NCBI RefSeq assembly: GCF_002775205.1
Contig: NC_036461.1
Coordinates: forward strand, 19,874,015 to 19,938,014
Length of the DNA stretch: 64,000 nt
Direction of reading: 5' to 3'
DNA from: Xiphophorus maculatus
Taxonomy: Eukaryota > Chordata > Actinopteri > Cyprinodontiformes > Poeciliidae
The notes under the pieces: generated by a model
Databases searched by the model: none
Seen by the model: the letters and a program-made list of their open reading frames with translations, nothing else
Told to the model about the DNA's origin: nothing
Part shown: piece after piece, positions 1 through 10,590 of the stretch
How positions within the stretch are numbered: position 1 is the first letter of the stretch
Layout of the letters: every line of letters starts with the position of its first letter
Position numbers and translations under genes: made by a program

Positions 1-106
1 GAAATATTGTGTTCTACAATAACAAAAGCTATTAGTTTGCAACAATTACTTTTATATTGTATGTTAAAGTTTAAAGGCTCAGTAATATTTAAAATCAACA
101 TTTTTG

Positions 107-405
107 AGCTTTACATCATATTCTAACGTTATTCCCTCATCAAAACTTGCCATGATTCTTTCATGCATGGTTGAGGGATCCTTTGATCCTATTGATCCTA
201 TTGAGCTAGGTCCAACCAGCAAAAAGGCTTGTTGGACCTAGCTCCGCCTTCGAGGGGCAGCTCCTCCCTGGAGCTGCAGCTTCCAAGCTTCTGCCCCACA
301 GTGCAGCCGTCTCAGCACAACAGAGTTCATGTTCATGAGTTCATGTTCTGTTCCGGCCATCACTAACACAAAACAGAGTCTCAGGCATAATTTGAGAGTG
401 GAGCT
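107..405 (+). repeat. Fragment of dispersed MITE family (also at 15973 and 45375)
   Basis: This stretch shares long blocks with 15973-16475: a 'CCCTCATCAAAA'-type block, 'GATTCTTTCATG', 'GGACCTAGCTCCGCCTT' and the 'GAGCTGCAG.TTCCAAG.TTCTGCC' block. The inverted terminal sequence seen in the copy at 15973 is not recognisable here, so this is a decayed or partial copy. No coding signal is seen in bases 1-1325 apart from this repeat. Confidence 0.6.
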
Positions 406-1325
406 GAAAAGGCCTGTGTGAGACATGTGGCAAACAAACCCCTATGTTTGCCACATTCTGTTAGAGAGAATTTGCCTGCAGTCCAGTGTTAGATAATCAT
501 AGGTTTACTTTGGCTGTGAACTTAAAAAACAAGCCAAGGCAATTTTTAACCAAGTAATAATTTAGAACAATATTAGTAAGCCAGTTATTTCCTGATTAGC
601 AGGAAAAAACATTCACATAGTTTTCACTCTTGGCTATTGTTTATGAATACCTGCCCAATAAGGCTTAGATATTAAATAACAATAAATTAAAGATTAATTC
701 CAATCTTAGTGTTCTCAAACAGCATAGCTCTCCACTTATGGAATAAACACAAACATATCTCCAAAATGTAAACGCTTATTAACAAAAATAATTCAACCTT
801 CCAGTAAAAATATTTGAATCAACAAACTCACTAAGCCAGTAACACTCAACTAAGCTAAGTAAATAAATGAAAGAATAGTGAAAACGAATAACCTATCAAA
901 AAGAACATAAAAGTAAAATATACAAATAAAAAATAGAACAAATAACCAGTAACAATGACAGAATGATAGAATGTCACAGTTAGTATGGACTGTGAATATT
1001 GTTTTGTGAAGTTTGGAAATGAGACCAAATTAGTTTTCAGCCAATTAAGTTGCACCAATATGTTTTCACCTGGTATGATGTCATATCTGCCGTCTCATGC
1101 CTTGTAATATCTGGTCTCATGTGATTTGTTATGTATTACGTTGTTTCCTTTTTTTACGTTTCTGATTTTAATTCGTTTTTCAGTCACTTGATGCACCCGT
1201 GAGGCTGCTTTGTATTTCTTTAACAGACCAAACTCTAACATATTGATGGACTTTATTATTTTTTACTGATTTGGAGGGTTTGTGAAGTCTGAACAGCTTT
1301 GTTAAACTCTCTCACTGTGTTGCAG

Positions 1326-1448
1326 GGTGATCCCTTGGTGCAAAACGGGGAAAACAAACACACCCTGTCAGTAAGGAATCCATCTGGTTTAGAGCCGAAC
1401 TCTGTGACTCATCCTGAGCCTCAGCCAGACTGGGTGTGTTCCCTCTAA
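1326..1448 (+). CDS. Candidate terminal coding exon of an upstream + strand gene
   Basis: A pyrimidine-rich tract ending TGTTGCAG (to 1325) is followed by 40 open codons starting Gly-Asp-Pro and ending Trp-Val-Cys-Ser-Leu before TAA at 1446-1448. An AATAAA lies 48 bases further on at 1496-1501. That is the expected shape of a last exon: acceptor, short polar C-terminal peptide rich in Asn, Pro and Ser, stop, poly(A) signal. I do not recognise the peptide. In mammals the gene immediately upstream of HECTD1 on the same strand is HEATR5A, so its C-terminus is one possibility from synteny only. No matching upstream exon is visible in bases 1-1300. It could also be a chance open stretch. Confidence 0.35.
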   Translation, partial: GDPLVQNGENKHTLSVRNPSGLEPNSVTHPEPQPDWVCSL

Positions 1449-1530
1449 AGGCTTATGCATCATTTCAATTCAAATTGTATAATAATACTACTAATAATAA
1501 AATCGAAACAGAATTTTTTCGGAAGCATTT

Positions 1531-1865
1531 TATTTGACAGGGTGTGCATAAGACTGACATGACACTGTCATAAACATGACATAACACCTGTCATGAACAT
1601 GAAGGAGTCTTTATGAATGTTTATGGCTGTTGTCATGAAGTGTCATTCGGTAAATAATGACACTTTTTAATGCAAAGTTGGCACTTTTAATGGACTTTCA
1701 TTGAAACTTTTAGAGCAACTTTGCATTGCTCTAAACTCAAAGTTACCGAATGACACTTCATGACAACAGCCATAAACATTCATAAAGACTCCTTCATGTT
1801 CATAACAGGTGTTATGTCATGTTTATGACAGTGTCATGTCAGTCTTATGCACGCCTCATCAAATA
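1531..1865. mobile_element. Foldback MITE with ~123-bp inverted arms
   Basis: Bases 1531-1653 and 1743-1865 are near-perfect inverted repeats, differing mainly in the outermost ~15 bases and one internal base. They are separated by a ~90-bp centre carrying further short repeats of ACTTTTTAATG type. There is no open frame of note, so this is a non-autonomous foldback element that would form a long hairpin as single-stranded DNA or RNA. The superfamily is not assignable because no clear target-site duplication was seen. Confidence 0.8.
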
Positions 1866-2481
1866 GTTACCATTTTTTCATATGCAAATCCATGTAAAAA
1901 GCACATATAATTAGTGTGATCGGTGTGTGTGTTACATTCAATACAGTTTTATCTTACATTTCTGCCAAAGCTGCTTCGTCAACCAACATTACTGGTTCTT
2001 CCTCTTCCTCTCTGTCTGATGAAGTTTCACAGGGTTTTGTTTTGTTTTGTTTTGCTTGTGTTCCCAGTATTTTCTGCTTACATGGCCCTGGAGCCTCATT
2101 CCATAGCTATACTGCAAAAAAAAAGCTCTGACCTATGAGTTCCACGACCTCCATGAAGGTCGTGGAGCTCACTGGAGTCGTCAAGGTGTTCTCCAGTGCC
2201 TGGCAACAGATGCATTTGGCAATAATTGCAAAACTTAAAGGACTGTCAGACATCACCACAGGCTGCCTGGGGCTTTACGTTCTGAATCCAGCTACAGACC
2301 ACTTCTGAGTCTGAACTATTTTTTTTAATGTTTAAATGGACTGTTATCCATGTTGCTTGTGCACATCTTCTAGCACACTTTATCCTTCCACTTAACTTTC
2401 TGTTAAGCTGCTTGGACTCTGAACATCCAGTTTTCTTTAGCAATATCCTTTTGTGGCTTAAACAGTGACAGTCTACTAGAC

Positions 2482-2957
2482 CAGTGGTTCTCAAATGGGG
2501 GTACGTGTACCCCTGGGGGTACTTGGAGGTACTGCAGGGGGTACGTGAAGCTTTTCAAAATATCTTTAAAAAATCAGTAGGCTCCTCATAATAAGTCTTG
2601 GGGAAAATTATTTTGTAAAAAGTTCGATAAAATATAAATGTGTGTTCATGCACTGAATTATATATTCAGTATTTAGTTTCAATATCCTTTAAAATAAAAC
2701 GGTTTGACTGGTTTTATACCTTCCTGGTGGTCACCGTCTTCTGTTTTTCTTTTTTGTTTAACCATGCAATGTTTTCAATATGGATGTATTTGTCAGGTTC
2801 ACTGATATAAGTTGTTTGGCTTTAATAAATCAGACAGTGATTTTACAGCACTGTACCTCTTTTTAATTCCAAAAATGTTTTGCCCGTGTCAGGGGGTACT
2901 TGACTAAAAATATATTTTTAAGGGGGTACATCACTGAAAAAAGTTTGAGAACCACTG
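2482..2957. mobile_element. Non-autonomous hAT transposon (476 bp)
   Basis: The element starts CAGTGGTTCTCAAA and ends TTTGAGAACCACTG, an inverted terminal repeat typical of hAT/Charlie-like elements. It is flanked by a perfect 8-bp direct repeat TACTAGAC (2474-2481 and 2958-2965), the hAT target-site duplication length. The interior has repeated GGGGGTAC motifs near both ends and no transposase frame. Confidence 0.9.
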
Positions 2958-2980
2958 TACTAGACAACTGACAAAGTCAG

Positions 2981-2982
<2 letters not shown>

Positions 2983-3010
<28 letters not shown>
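2983..3010. repeat. (TA)n microsatellite
   Basis: An uninterrupted TA dinucleotide run lies just beyond the hAT element. The rest of 2966-3372 is the likely 3' UTR of the - strand Hikeshi gene plus unremarkable sequence. Confidence 0.9.
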
Positions 3011-3014
<4 letters not shown>

Positions 3015-3122
3015 CATTGTTGTCAGCTATAACATTACTTTAGCTATGAGGAGGTCAGTAATGGCAGATTTCCCTCTCATAGGATGAATTGAATACATAG
3101 TAAGTTTTAGGGCAGGTCGGGT

Positions 3123-3128
3123 TTTATT
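3123..3128 (-). terminator. Poly(A) signal for Hikeshi
   Basis: TTTATT on the + strand reads AATAAA on the - strand, about 250 bases beyond the Hikeshi stop codon. It is the first canonical signal met in that direction. There is no genomic A tract straight after it. Confidence 0.55.
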
Positions 3129-3375
3129 TAGGAACCAACTTGTGTTGGTCAATCAGTGGAGTGAATGTGAAGAAGTTAATGATGACAGGATGAAAGGTGT
3201 TCAGACAGAGTCAGGCACTCCAAGTTTCCTCTGGCTTTCCGTCCACAGACTGAGACAGTCACAGAGAGCCTGACATGTCCACTGTGGGACACGAAGCGTG
3301 TCCGGTCTGACGGCAGAAGAGTGTTCCCAGATAGGCACTGTGGCTTAGCGTTGCACCGGGTTCTGGTTTGTTAGT

Positions 3376-3969
3376 TCAGCTTTTCCAGAAGTTCGGGTTC
3401 TGCGCCATCCTCCTCTGGAAGTTCTCATACCATTTAAGAATGCAGCTGGAGGGGATGAAGGTCTCCGAGGGGTTCGGCGTCATCTGCGCCTGGGACAGAG
3501 CGAACGAAGAGGCGAAGTTGTAGAGGCTGTCCAGCATTTTCTGGGTGAACTGCATGAACGTGTCTACAGTGGACACCGCGGCGCTGGACACTGGGATCTG
3601 CTGAGCCAGCTGGTCCAGAGCTTCAACTGACACCCCGACCTGAGCCACGGATGGCGACACGGAGGCCATCAGGCCGAAAGGGTGCGCCCCACCCTCCCCA
3701 GCCTTCAGACCGGAGATCTTGAAGATCGCGCTGGGCTTGTCGTTGGTGATGAAGCCGAGCAACTGCCACACAGGAGCGCCGCTGCCCGGGTCCGGGAAGG
3801 AGAAGTACACGGCTCCTCCCATTCCTGCGGGGAAAGGCACGGTCCCCAGCATGAACACTACCACGTGGTTCACATTCTCAAAATCCGCCAAATTAAAGAC
3901 GAATTTATCAGAGGCGACCTGGACCGCGTCAGTCTGGACCAACCTACCGGCCACCAAACAACCGAACAT
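3376..3969 (-). CDS. hikeshi: Hikeshi, Hsp70 nuclear import carrier (intronless copy)
   Basis: The full 197-codon frame runs from ATG to TGA in one piece. It begins Met-Phe-Gly-Cys-Leu-Val-Ala-Gly-Arg and ends Asn-Pro-Asn-Phe-Trp-Lys-Ser, with the conserved blocks [36 protein letters not shown] and KWYENFQRR. Length and ends match vertebrate Hikeshi (C11orf73/OPI10 family, 197 residues). Family knowledge: it imports ATP-bound Hsp70 into the nucleus during heat stress, through FG-nucleoporin contacts made by the N-terminal half. What is odd is the absence of introns, since the human gene has several, and the position beside HECTD1, whereas human HIKESHI is on 11q14. The frame has no damage, so it looks functional. 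It may be a retrogene or a lineage that lost introns. Bases 3970-4200 upstream hold no other gene. Confidence 0.93.
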   Translation of the reverse strand: MFGCLVAGRLVQTDAVQVASDKFVFNLADFENVNHVVVFMLGTVPFPAGMGGAVYFSFPDPGSGAPVWQLLGFITNDKPSAIFKISGLKAGEGGAHPFGLMASVSPSVAQVGVSVEALDQLAQQIPVSSAAVSTVDTFMQFTQKMLDSLYNFASSFALSQAQMTPNPSETFIPSSCILKWYENFQRRMAQNPNFWKS

Positions 3970-4220
3970 CTCTGCGGACAGCTGCCAACCCGGTTAGCTT
4001 AGCCTAGCCAGTTGCTACTGAATACAAACAGAACGCGAGAAACTTCTTCTTCTTCTACACTCATCAGACAGAAGAGATAAGGCGCCGAAAAATTGCTGCC
4101 CCCTTCTGTCTAAATATACAAATTCCAATTAAAACGCCTTTCTGGGATGCAAAAACTGAGCGCGTGATGAGCTATTTTTTCAAAAATAATTTCTATATTT
4201 TGCATAAAATTGCGACGACG

Positions 4221-4603
4221 TATTAGGCCCGCTGTAGATAGAAGAAGGAGGAGTACATTTCGATGAAAAACACTGAGATTAATCTGAGAGATTAAAGGAA
4301 ATTTCAGAAAAGGAATTTTGAAAAGTTAAAATTTTGTTATGAGAAAAACCTCAGAAATGTTTAGATTAATATCAGAAATGTTCTAGAAAAGCTTAGAGAT
4401 TTCTGAGTTTGAAATTTCCAAAAAAGTGCTAGAAAAAAAAACTCAGCAATTAATCTGAGTTTTGTGTAGAAAATTTCTATTTTTTTTTCTAGTAAATTTC
4501 CGACATTTCAAACTCAGAAATCTGAGCTTTTTCTAGAAAATTTCTGATTTTTTTTATTTTTTATAAATGTACTCTTTTTTTTATAACTATAATGGTCCTA
4601 ATA
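4221..4603. mobile_element. Decayed foldback element
   Basis: The ends TATTAGGCCC and GGTCCTAATA are inverted. Inside, a segment around 4394-4429 (CTAGAAAAGCTTAGAGATTT...) pairs with 4502-4540 (...AAATCTGAGCTTTTTCTAG). Outer arms near 4250 and 4565 share GAGTACATTT. Arm similarity is imperfect, so this is an older palindromic MITE. Confidence 0.55.
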
Positions 4604-4620
4604 CACCGCTGTAAAATTCA

Positions 4621-4868
4621 ACTAAAAATAAACATATTCAGCTTCTACGCACCATAAATCTGGAACAAACTTCCAGAAAACTGTAAAATTGCTGAAACAC
4701 TGAGGTCCTTTAAATCTAGACTAAAAACCCACCTGTTTAGAGTTGCTTTTGAAGCATAATCAATTAAGAACTTTACAATGGCACTTGACTTAATGTAATG
4801 TTTTGATGGCACTTTGAAATGCCTTGTTGCTGAAATGTGCTATACAAATAAAATTTGATTGATTGATT
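4621..4868 (+). mobile_element. L2-type LINE 3' end fragment
   Basis: The stretch carries the familiar fish L2 tail: 'TTCAGCTTCTACGCACC.TAAATCTGGAACAAACTTCCAGAAAACTG', 'ACCCACCTGTTTAGA', 'AATGTGCTATACAAATAAA' and a terminal (TGAT)n run at about 4855-4868. It resembles 58395-58680 in this window. Only the last few RT-derived codons and the 3' UTR remain. Confidence 0.75.
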
Positions 4869-5515
4869 TTTAAATGCTTAAAAAATAAAGATGCAAACAG
4901 TGACATGTTAATGTTGAGTAATTATGATCAAATTTGCATAAACAACTCATATGTTACAGAAATCTAAGGTTTCACATTTATTAAGTCTATTTCTTTGAAT
5001 GCAAAATCAATCTACTCAAGTAAAAGAAGAAATATTGCTCAAAAGAAAAAGAGTACAGTTCAGTAAAACTACTCGTATAAGTAATTTCCCCCCCCAGAAA
5101 GTTACTCAAGTAAACGTAACCAGTACAATCCACCTTTTTTTTTAACTTTATTTTTATTTATTTTTAACAACACATGTTCATAGTTACATTCTTCTGTCCC
5201 TTACTGACATTTATCATCTGCATTATAACTTAGCAACAGGAGATGAGACAGTAGGTGTTCTTAGCAAATGTAATAATGATTACAGAACAACAGAACGGAA
5301 TCAACAGACAGATAACAGCAAAATAAAATAAATACAAAACATATGATTAAATCCCCCCTGAGTTAAGGTGGTCCACACATTCTTAAGCACCATGGTATTT
5401 TAGACCGACCCAAGAGAAAACACAAGTGCAAAAGGGCAATCCTGTAATTGTGTCACTGAAATAATAACGGCATGACAGAGCTCCACCTTATATTAACAAC
5501 TGTTTTTTGAAGCCT

Positions 5516-6178
5516 TTAGGAATATGTGATTTCTTCCATCAAATGAATGTCCCAAACTTTTTGTATCCATGTGTTATATGTAGGAGGTCCTGGCTTCAGC
5601 CATCTCATAGTTATGCATTTCAAAGCTGCTGTGAGCAAGATTCTTAGAAGATATCTATCATCCTTCCTGTCCATTCCATAGGGTATTACTCCCAAAATTG
5701 CCACCAAGGGGGTTTTTGGAACATTTCTTCTGAAAATTACCTTGAGAGCTTCAAAAATGTCCTCCCAGAATACTCTTAGTTTAGGACAAGCCCAAAAGAT
5801 ATGCGTATGATTTGCATTCTGCGTCCCGCAGTTTCTCCAGCATGGACTGGGTTGTGTTGGGTTCATTTTACTGGTTATTGCTGGCGTTCTGAAAAACCGG
5901 ACTATTACTTTCCATTTGAATTCTCTCCATATATTAGAATTTGTTGTTAATTGTGCTTCAGTACATATTTCTTCCCATGTGTCTCCTGCTATTGACTCCT
6001 GCAATTCAGGCTCCCATTTATGCTTTATGTTTGTGGAATCATTCACATTTATGGACAGAAACAGGTCATATATTTCACTAATTACTTTATCATTTCCCTT
6101 TCCCCTTTGTATGTCCATTAGGAAATTTTCTATAGGTGTAGATTCAAGACGTTTAGTCCAATTGTTGTGTGTCGTCAC
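5516..6178 (-). pseudogene. L1 ORF2 C-terminal region, broken
   Basis: About 220 open codons carry the terminal Cys/His knuckle of L1 ORF2p (CWRNCG, later HTHIFWACPKL) and a conserved Trp-rich tail. This segment is in a different frame from the RT part upstream, so at least one frameshift separates them between 6179 and 6404. It belongs to the dead LINE at 5134-7819. Confidence 0.8.
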
Positions 6179-6404
6179 AAAGGTTCTAAGTTGTAAATAT
6201 CTCTAGAAGTCCGTCTTAGGGAGGCAAATTCACTTTTTATCTGCTCAAAGGTTTTGAAATTTCCCTTATTAATTAATTGGTAGATATGAGATAGTCCATA
6301 ATTAGACCGGTTTTGAACTCAGAATCTAAATTGTTCGGTGTAAATGTCTTTATATATCCTATATTTGATAAAAGTGAAATCTGTTTTGATAATTTAAAAG
6401 CCGA

Positions 6405-7450
6405 TTATATTTTGTTCCAAACTTTGAGGGTGTTTTTTGTCCAGATTGTCATTTCCTTTCCAGGAGTATCTAAGAAAGGTAATGTTTGTAGTGGTATTGA
6501 GCACCTGCTTTCCTCTATTTCCAGCCAACGAGTATCTGCACTATTCTGTAGCCATACTAATAAGGGTTTAAGTTGTGCAGCCCAGTAATAATATTTGAAG
6601 TTTGGGAGTTTGAGGCCCCCCTTGGGTTTAGGTAACTGCAGGGTTTCCAATCTGATTCTAGGTCGCTTTTTTTGTCAAATGAATCCAGTTATCATTTTAT
6701 CTAAAATGTCAAAGGTAGATTTGGGAATCTCCACTGGTAGCATCTGGAATAGATAGAGTAGTCTTGGTAAAACGTTCATACGGATACTTTCAACACGACC
6801 TATCAGAGAGATAGGGAGTGTATCCCAACGCTCCAGGTCATTTTTAATGACTCGTAGAAGTTTGCTATAGTTTGCCTCATAGAGGTCACACAGAAGTGGA
6901 GGTATTTGAATACCCAGATATTTGATACCGTTCTTGGGCCACTTAAAGCCACTCTGTACTTTTATGAAGTCTGAAATTGTGCCATTTACATCCATAGCTT
7001 CCGTCTTTTCTATGTTGATTTTGTAGCCTGAGTAAAATCCATATTGAGAGATGAGCTCTTTCAGGTGGGGGATTGTTGATTTAGGTTCCGTCAAATACAA
7101 TAATACATCATCAGCATATAATGAAATTTTGTGTACTTCCTTGTTAATTTCTATCCCTTTAATATTAGCATAATCTCTAATGATTTGGGCTAACAGTTCA
7201 ACACTAATGGCGAACAGAAGGGGTGAGAGCGGGCACCCCTGTCTGCACCCCCGTTCTAATGAAAATCTAGCAGACCTAAAGCCATTAACCTTAACTGCTG
7301 CCTGTGGAGAGGAGTAAAGTGTTTGCACCCAGTCAACAAAATGTGGGCCAAATCCAAAACGTTTCAAAGTATGAATTAAGTATTTCCAGGACACTCTGTC
7401 AAACGCCTTTTGGGCATCTAAGGATATGATTACTGATTCAATCTTTCTTT
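6405..7450 (-). pseudogene. L1 ORF2 reverse transcriptase region, broken
   Basis: The frame from about 7440 down to 6675 contains RT blocks DAQKAFDRV, GCRQGCPLSPLLFAISVELLA, ISLYADDVLLYL and GIKYLGIQI. It is interrupted by an in-frame TGA at 6672-6674, right after ...MITGFI, where L1 proteins normally continue with a Trp codon. The same frame then reopens to 6405 (LPNFKYYYWAAQL block). A frameshift also occurs near 7445, separating the PDQTGFI block from the rest. The copy cannot encode an active protein. Confidence 0.85.
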
Positions 7451-7831
7451 TTGAACGCTTGTTAGGTTTAGTAAGCGCCTTAGATTATCAGCATAGTACC
7501 TGCCTACAATAAATCCTGTCTGATCAGGATGTATGATTTGGGTGTTGAATTTGTTAAGTCGTCTTGCTAGGATTGCTGAGTGTGCGTGAATCTGTATTCA
7601 ACAGTGATATAGGTCTATAGGACTGGCAGTTTGTAGGATCCTTGCCCTCTTTGTGGATTACTACTATAGTGGCTTCTGTCCAAGATGGTGCCATATCTTG
7701 GCACTTATCACCATGGTGATATGCTTTTAATAGCAGGGGGAGCAGAAGATCTATAAAAGTTTTATAAAAGTCGTTTGTAAATCCATCTGGGCCTGGACTA
7801 TTGTTGTTCTTAAGTAATTAGTACAATCCAC

Positions 7832-8591
7832 GTTTGAACATAGATAACAACAGTATCAGCAGTCTATTCTTGTTAACAAGCTTAAAGTGACTTCTTGGCA
7901 TTAGCTAGTCATCATTTAGCTAACATTACCAGCATCTAAAAACATTACTTAACTCTCTTGGTTAGCTTGGGGGAAGAAAACGTCTTTGCCTTTGCTGGTT
8001 TGCTGCCATGATTCTAACACATACCAGCGTGCCGCAAGTTTACTTCGCTGCTGCACAGGTAAAACACACCGGCGCGAGCATCTTAGCGCTCATGCTGAGT
8101 TTAAAGGCGGCTCGGAAAAACATGTTACGACATGTTAACAATGGATTAAGCAGTAGTAGTAACGACTGAAAAAAGTGAGGGAGGCAGAGGCCCCCCAATG
8201 CCCGCCCATGCCGCAGGGCCTGCTTAAAAAGTGGATATTCTCATCAGAAACGAGCAACAGAAAAAAGATTATTGTATTAAAATACAAATCCAACTATTAA
8301 ACTACAAATCCAACTATGTTTTGTCTTTTTGTGATCTAAAGCATATGGTTTAAATTTCGTCGTTTCGTGTTTTAAAATCAGTAGGAAACAGTTTACCTTC
8401 TGCGATAAAGGCATGAGATGGCTGCAGGGTGGCTGTCTCTAAGCGTCAATGTATTGTCCCACTCGGGAAAAAACGGCAAGCTTTCCATTTGCCAAAACAT
8501 GCCACATCGATGCCCGTATTAACAATATAACTTAAGATACAGTGGCCAAGGTAATAACTTTAGTATAATTGATTTGACATTTAAAAATCGG
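7832..8591. other. Intergenic stretch, no gene seen
   Basis: This is AT-rich sequence between the L1 insertion and the HECTD1 promoter region. I see no convincing exon, RNA gene or complete mobile element here. CpG density rises from about 8030 onward. Confidence 0.5.
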
Positions 8592-8664
8592 TATTTCCGA
8601 GCTCTGCCGTGGCACTGAACGCTGAAATGTGATATTTCCGAGCTCTACCGTGACACTGAACGCC
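8592..8664 (+). repeat. 41-bp tandem duplication upstream of HECTD1
   Basis: Two copies of TATTTCCGAGCTCTRCCGTGRCACTGAACGC start at 8592 and 8633, a period of 41 bases, with two substitutions between the first 31 bases. It lies roughly 100-250 bp upstream of the putative HECTD1 first exon in a locally CpG-richer stretch, so it could hold duplicated promoter elements. That role is inference. Confidence 0.7.
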
Positions 8665-8789
8665 ACAGACTTAACTCGGCTCTTGCGTTCAGTCGGGTCA
8701 GCTAAGCGCACCCTGTCACTCTGTTTTGTGACCCGCTGAGTAGAGATGGGAGCTTCTTAATTTCACCCCTGACATCGGTGATTATAACG

Positions 8790-8910
8790 GATCCGAACGT
8801 CATTATCTGTGTGGAATAGGTTGATATTCACAAAGCTGGGTGTCGCTTCTTTTGACGAAGAAAAACTTCGCCCCGAAGCTGATAAGGAGCTTGGGCCCGT
8901 GTCGCTTATG
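8790..8910 (+). other. hectd1: Putative HECTD1 5' UTR exon 1
   Basis: GC- and CpG-enriched sequence with the run TTTTGACGAAGAAAAACTTCG ends in GTCGCTTATG followed by a consensus donor GTGAGTGC at 8911. A later non-coding exon (11569-11727) also has good splice sites, which makes this the best candidate for the first exon. The transcription start is not visible, so the left edge is approximate. The intron 8911-11568 holds a LINE tail (10420-10590) and otherwise unremarkable AT-rich sequence. Confidence 0.45.
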
Positions 8911-10419
8911 GTGAGTGCCCGCTGCTGCGGTGCGGCCTCAGAGCTCTCCTGGAACTCGAGACCCGCGGCTTGTAAGTGGAATGTTAGGCCGTGGGGTGTT
9001 GCTGACCTATTTGAGTGGACAGTGATGACATAATTTAATGGCGAGAAACTCACATATGCTTACGTCTTTGTGTGACCAATAATTATCGTGATTGATGTTG
9101 GACAGGTGTAATATTGAAAGCCGTAATTGACATACCGTGATCCAAATTAGCAACGTTGTGCTACTCTGAATGCTAACCGGATAACACTGGCTAACATGTA
9201 ACTGTACTGAAAGCTCTGGAGTTAGTTTACGAAATGTCTTTGGAAGGCCTGTTTATTTCAGTAATGTATCAAATGGGATTTGTTAATTAATTTATGTGTA
9301 ACGCTAACTTTTGGATATGTCCTAAAAAATAATCAGGGTAATTATGCTCCGTTAGCTTTGTCAAATATGGCTGCGCCTCCCTGTTAAATGCGCATAAAGT
9401 GACTGTGTTCGTCTTTTTAACACTTGATGAGTTCAAAGTCACTCACGAAATCCTAGATGAAGCTACGTAATGTACACAAAAAGTATTTTTAGGTGAATTG
9501 GTTGTCAAACACTTAAGTTTATCTGGCTTGATACTCACTACTCTCAGTAGCTGTGTGTCTTAGTGCTAGCAGTGTAGTGCTTCATTTGAGCAGAAATAAC
9601 AATACAGTTGGGAAGATCACGCTGTCGGGTGACTGACAGCGTGATCTAATCTTTTTCAATTTACAGTGATGATATCTAAAATCAACTTTCATCTTTGTAT
9701 TCAGTTAGATAATTGATCTTATTTATATGGTAACTAAGCTAATATCAAGACAAATGTCTTCAGTTTTCTCTCCAGGTGCCCATGTGCAATGCAGTTAAGT
9801 TCAACCACAGTTAGATACATTTAATGATGGATTGCAGTAGATCACATAATGCCAACTAGTAAACAGTTGTCTCTGTAAAGAAACCAGCAGATCGCATCAA
9901 GTTGTGGCTTAATGCAATCACACTGAGTAAGGACAGGAAGACTGGAGAGCAGCAGGTCAAAGCCTCCAGCAGAGTGAGGAGCCACCTGATTGGTGAAATA
10001 CAGACATACACAGAGGGGCTGGGTTTCCCGTTCTTTTGGTGAAAATAAACAATAGAGAGAAAGTATAGATTTAATAGCAATATTTACAGTGAGCACTCTA
10101 AGAGTCAGTGGAGTAGGCATAACAGACTGTGAAAAGTTTGATTAATTTGTCCTCTGTGTGCAAATTAATCAGAACTACTGAGATGGTTCAGGAAAAGCAA
10201 CGCGACTGCAACTGTGAGCTTTGTTAAAAAGGAAAGTTTGAATCTTAGTCTCAGGGCTAGGCATAGGTTTAAAGAGGAGTGGCAAAAGCAAATGAGGTGG
10301 ATTAGCAGAGCTTGACAACAACCGATGGTGTCATCTAGGACATGTGGAGTATTATATCTGCTGCCTGGACATTTAAGCTGTGTTTGTGCATCATGGCAGT
10401 GATAAAATTGTTATACAGT

Positions 10420-10590
10420 TAACAGTCTTCAGTCAGAGGCCTCTTCACATTTATTGCAAGACTGACTGCTACCAGAGAAACGTCCAGAACTTAGCTGCAT
10501 TGCACCACACTTGAAGATGCATAGATGATATGAGTTACGACATTTCATCGATATTTGGGATAAATAAACCATTACTGAATTGAATTGAAA
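10420..10590 (+). mobile_element. 3' end of a non-LTR retrotransposon
   Basis: The sequence contains GTCTTCAGTCAGAGGCCTCTTC, GACTGACTGCTACCAGAGA and a terminal ATTGAATTGAA repeat. These are hallmarks of a widespread fish LINE 3' end. A sister copy is at 49690-49860, and RT codons of what is probably the same kind of element are at 56260-56905. Confidence 0.6.

Larger units (their letters stand above)
5134..7819 (-). mobile_element. 5'-truncated L1-clade LINE with 12-bp target-site duplication
   Basis: The insertion is flanked by the perfect direct repeat AGTACAATCCAC (5122-5133 and 7820-7831). On the - strand it ends in a short A tract at 5135-5143, as expected for a LINE tail. Coding remains are in L1 ORF2 order: RT with PDQTGFI (near 7530), DAQKAFDRV (near 7405), GCRQGCPLSPLLFA, LYADD (catalytic), then a C-terminal part with the W..CG....H..W.CP knuckle near 5800. 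Endonuclease and ORF1 are missing. Sequence just outside both duplications looks like one older 'TTACTCAAGTAA' repeat split by the insertion. Confidence 0.9.

Noticed and set aside
9842-10120. Open frame of 92 codons on the - strand
   Set aside because: No family resemblance and no splice context; it lies in the inferred HECTD1 5' UTR intron.
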